From the NCBI GenBank assembly GCA_034509755.1, contig CM067559.1:38398032-38462031 (forward strand): DNA of 64,000 nucleotides, read 5' to 3'. The translations under genes and the position numbers were made by a program. This document shows, piece after piece, positions 62,579 through 64,000 of this stretch. This DNA is from Anisodus tanguticus (Eukaryota; Streptophyta; Magnoliopsida; Solanales; Solanaceae). Under the pieces are notes generated by a model. It searched no databases. It saw only the letters and a list, made by a program, of their open reading frames with translations, and was not told where the DNA came from. How positions within the stretch are numbered: the first letter of the stretch is position 1; every line of letters starts with the position of its first letter.

Positions 62579-64000
62579 CGGACTCTGTCCAGTCACTAGT
62601 CTTAGGTTACTATTCATCCTCCCTGCCATTCGTATTTTAGTTACTATTTAGAAACTCCAGTACAGAGTGCCTATATGCTTTCTCCTTCTTGATCTTTCAT
62701 CTCTTCTTCTAAGCTTTACCCCAGTTATGTAACTCATCTTTAACCACACCCAAAACGGCCACAACAGTCCTTCAGCGGACATCAACAGGCCTAGTATCAA
62801 CCACCGTTGACATAGGAATTTACTGGTTAATCCATAAAGTTCATAACGGAGCTTGTCCGATAACCATATACTAAATCAAGAAGTCGACCATGTTAGGCAT
62901 GCTATGCTGAAAACTTTAAACAGTAATTTCGAACATTCATGGCGGAAATTATAACAGTAACTCAAGATTCATGATGAAAAATAACAGCAGTATATTAACA
63001 TGATTTCTTGCAATTCTGCAAGATTGTAGTTTTCAAAACTAAAACATAATTTACAGGAGATAAACTTCAGAAAGATAAACTTACATGTCTAGAAGTATCT
63101 GGGAATTTCCCTTTCGGGAGTCCCGACTTGCTACGGCTACTGGTAGGAATCTACTAAAACAAACTTGCTTTACATCAGATGGAGTTTATACAAGGGGGAG
63201 AGGGGATATAAACATATGTGGGATATTACTCTCAGCTTGGGAGTCTATCTCTATGTATTTGTTTCTCTCTATTTTTTCTCTCTCTTTTTCTCTCTTCTCT
63301 TGTCTATCTACGTCTGTCGAGGGAGTCTGATATTTATAGGCGTCTGCGGACTTCAAACTTCGGACTTCAAATTGAAAAAAGAATCTTCAAAAGTTTTTGC
63401 CGGGTGCGCTGTGGGCCCCATCGTCACTTTATCTTTTGAAAATTTGTCCTTTCTTTTGTCGTCTTCTGTTTGCTGGCTTTTCCTTTTTGGAAAGCTATTT
63501 CCTTAGTCAAAAGGTGTCCTCTTTATGTCTGCATCAGTCTTCTTTCTGTCTGCATCGTCCCGCTTTAAACGCCGGCCGTTGCTTTTTGTTCTTCTATCTT
63601 TCTATGTGTCTAAATTGTGTCTTGCTACCGAGTCGAAACTCATTCCGAGTCATATCCGTTAGGATCTTGGGCCTCTCTGGGCATAATTAGACTGTCGAAT
63701 TCCTCGTCCGAACCGGTCTCGAAACATGATCTATGTCTTCGTTTTCCCCGACAAAATTGGTTGTGGATTGCCTCGTAGGGACCGGTTCGTTAATTCTATA
63801 GATGTAACATGTTTCGTTTCTGGTTCTTGAGAGTCTTTAATCATTTTTTCTTTGAACAAATTTTCTAATGTCTCTTTTATTATTTGTTCAATGTCTTTAG
63901 TCTTTTTCTTCGTCTGTTTGCTCCTTGTTTTGGAAGAGGTTCCAGATAACGTTTGAGGGAGCCTTCGTCTGTTCTGAGAGGAGCTTGCTTCCTCTCGTTC

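Larger units (their letters stand above)
53273..64000 (-). mobile_element. Endogenous pararetrovirus (Caulimoviridae), badna/tungro-like
   Basis: A full viral unit plus terminal redundancy lies in minus orientation: 53273-54843 repeats at 62242-64000, with a period near 8.97 kb. Gene order on the minus strand is promoter, tRNA-Met primer site, ORF1, ORF2, polyprotein ORF3 (movement, coat with zinc finger, protease, RT, RNase H) and ORF4. There is no LTR and no integrase, as expected for a captured pararetrovirus. Many frames are broken by single indels or stops, so the copy is a fossil. The left end lies 3 bases from where the primer site would begin. The right end is outside the window. Confidence 0.92.
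62242..64000 (-). repeat. Pararetrovirus terminal repeat, right copy (runs off window)
   Basis: Same sequence as 53273-54843, plus a duplicated promoter block. It proves at least 1.2 genome units in tandem. At the edge it is inside ORF4. Confidence 0.93.

Noticed and set aside
53273..64000. Interpretation of the terminal repeat as LTRs of a gypsy element
   Set aside because: No TG..CA ends, no target duplication seen at the left edge, no integrase in the polyprotein, and a movement protein plus viral coat protein are present.

Overview
The window is plant nuclear DNA. It has GT-AG introns, large LTR retrotransposons, MITEs, LINE remnants, SINEs and an integrated pararetrovirus. The SINEs end in TTG repeats or carry the 'ccggacaccac' tail, which is typical of Solanaceae, so a nightshade such as Nicotiana or Solanum is my best guess. 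That assignment is inference; no species marker was read. No bacterial gene, CRISPR array or tRNA gene was seen.

Region 1, 1-8.2 kb: one host gene on the plus strand. Ten intact exons (2022-7637) encode the C-terminal ~795 residues of UTP14, an SSU-processome protein. The first exon(s) are not visible. Its introns and upstream DNA hold a hAT element, two SINEs, a MULE-type MITE, a 'gggtgtgtttggt' MITE and two copies of an AT-rich insert. A decayed LINE with a nested SINE follows.

Region 2, 9.4-41.7 kb: a segment carrying a small secreted-peptide gene (minus strand, IDA-like motif) occurs three times. Copies 1 and 2 (10291-10602, 12559-12870) are intact and nearly identical. Copy 3 (34046-34316) is frameshifted. 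The block is split by nested insertions: a decayed copia with ~1.25-kb LTRs (13803-20408), a young copia (20579-25469), a non-autonomous copia (26461-32171), LINE sequence, two MITEs and another copia (35289-40451). Target-site duplications bound these four copia elements.

Region 3, 41.7-53.3 kb: fragments of a related copia subfamily. They are interrupted by a truncated Ty3/gypsy element with a 3.27-kb LTR, and they include a tandem LTR-LTR junction. Beyond lie a duplicated, stop-containing scrap of the UTP14 exon, a CACTA end and unassigned sequence.

Region 4, 53.3-64.0 kb: an endogenous caulimovirid on the minus strand. It spans one full ~8.97-kb unit plus a terminal repeat that runs off the window. 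Its order is promoter, tRNA-Met primer site, ORF1, ORF2, a polyprotein (movement, coat, protease, RT, RNase H), then a separate ORF4 with a viroplasmin-like domain. The plan resembles badna/tungroviruses, but ORF4 is unexpected there. Several frames are broken.

Only UTP14 and the two small-peptide genes look like working host genes. Two repeat pairs differ mainly at CAG/CTG sites, which suggests local consensus error or a methylation effect and matters when judging 'broken' frames.
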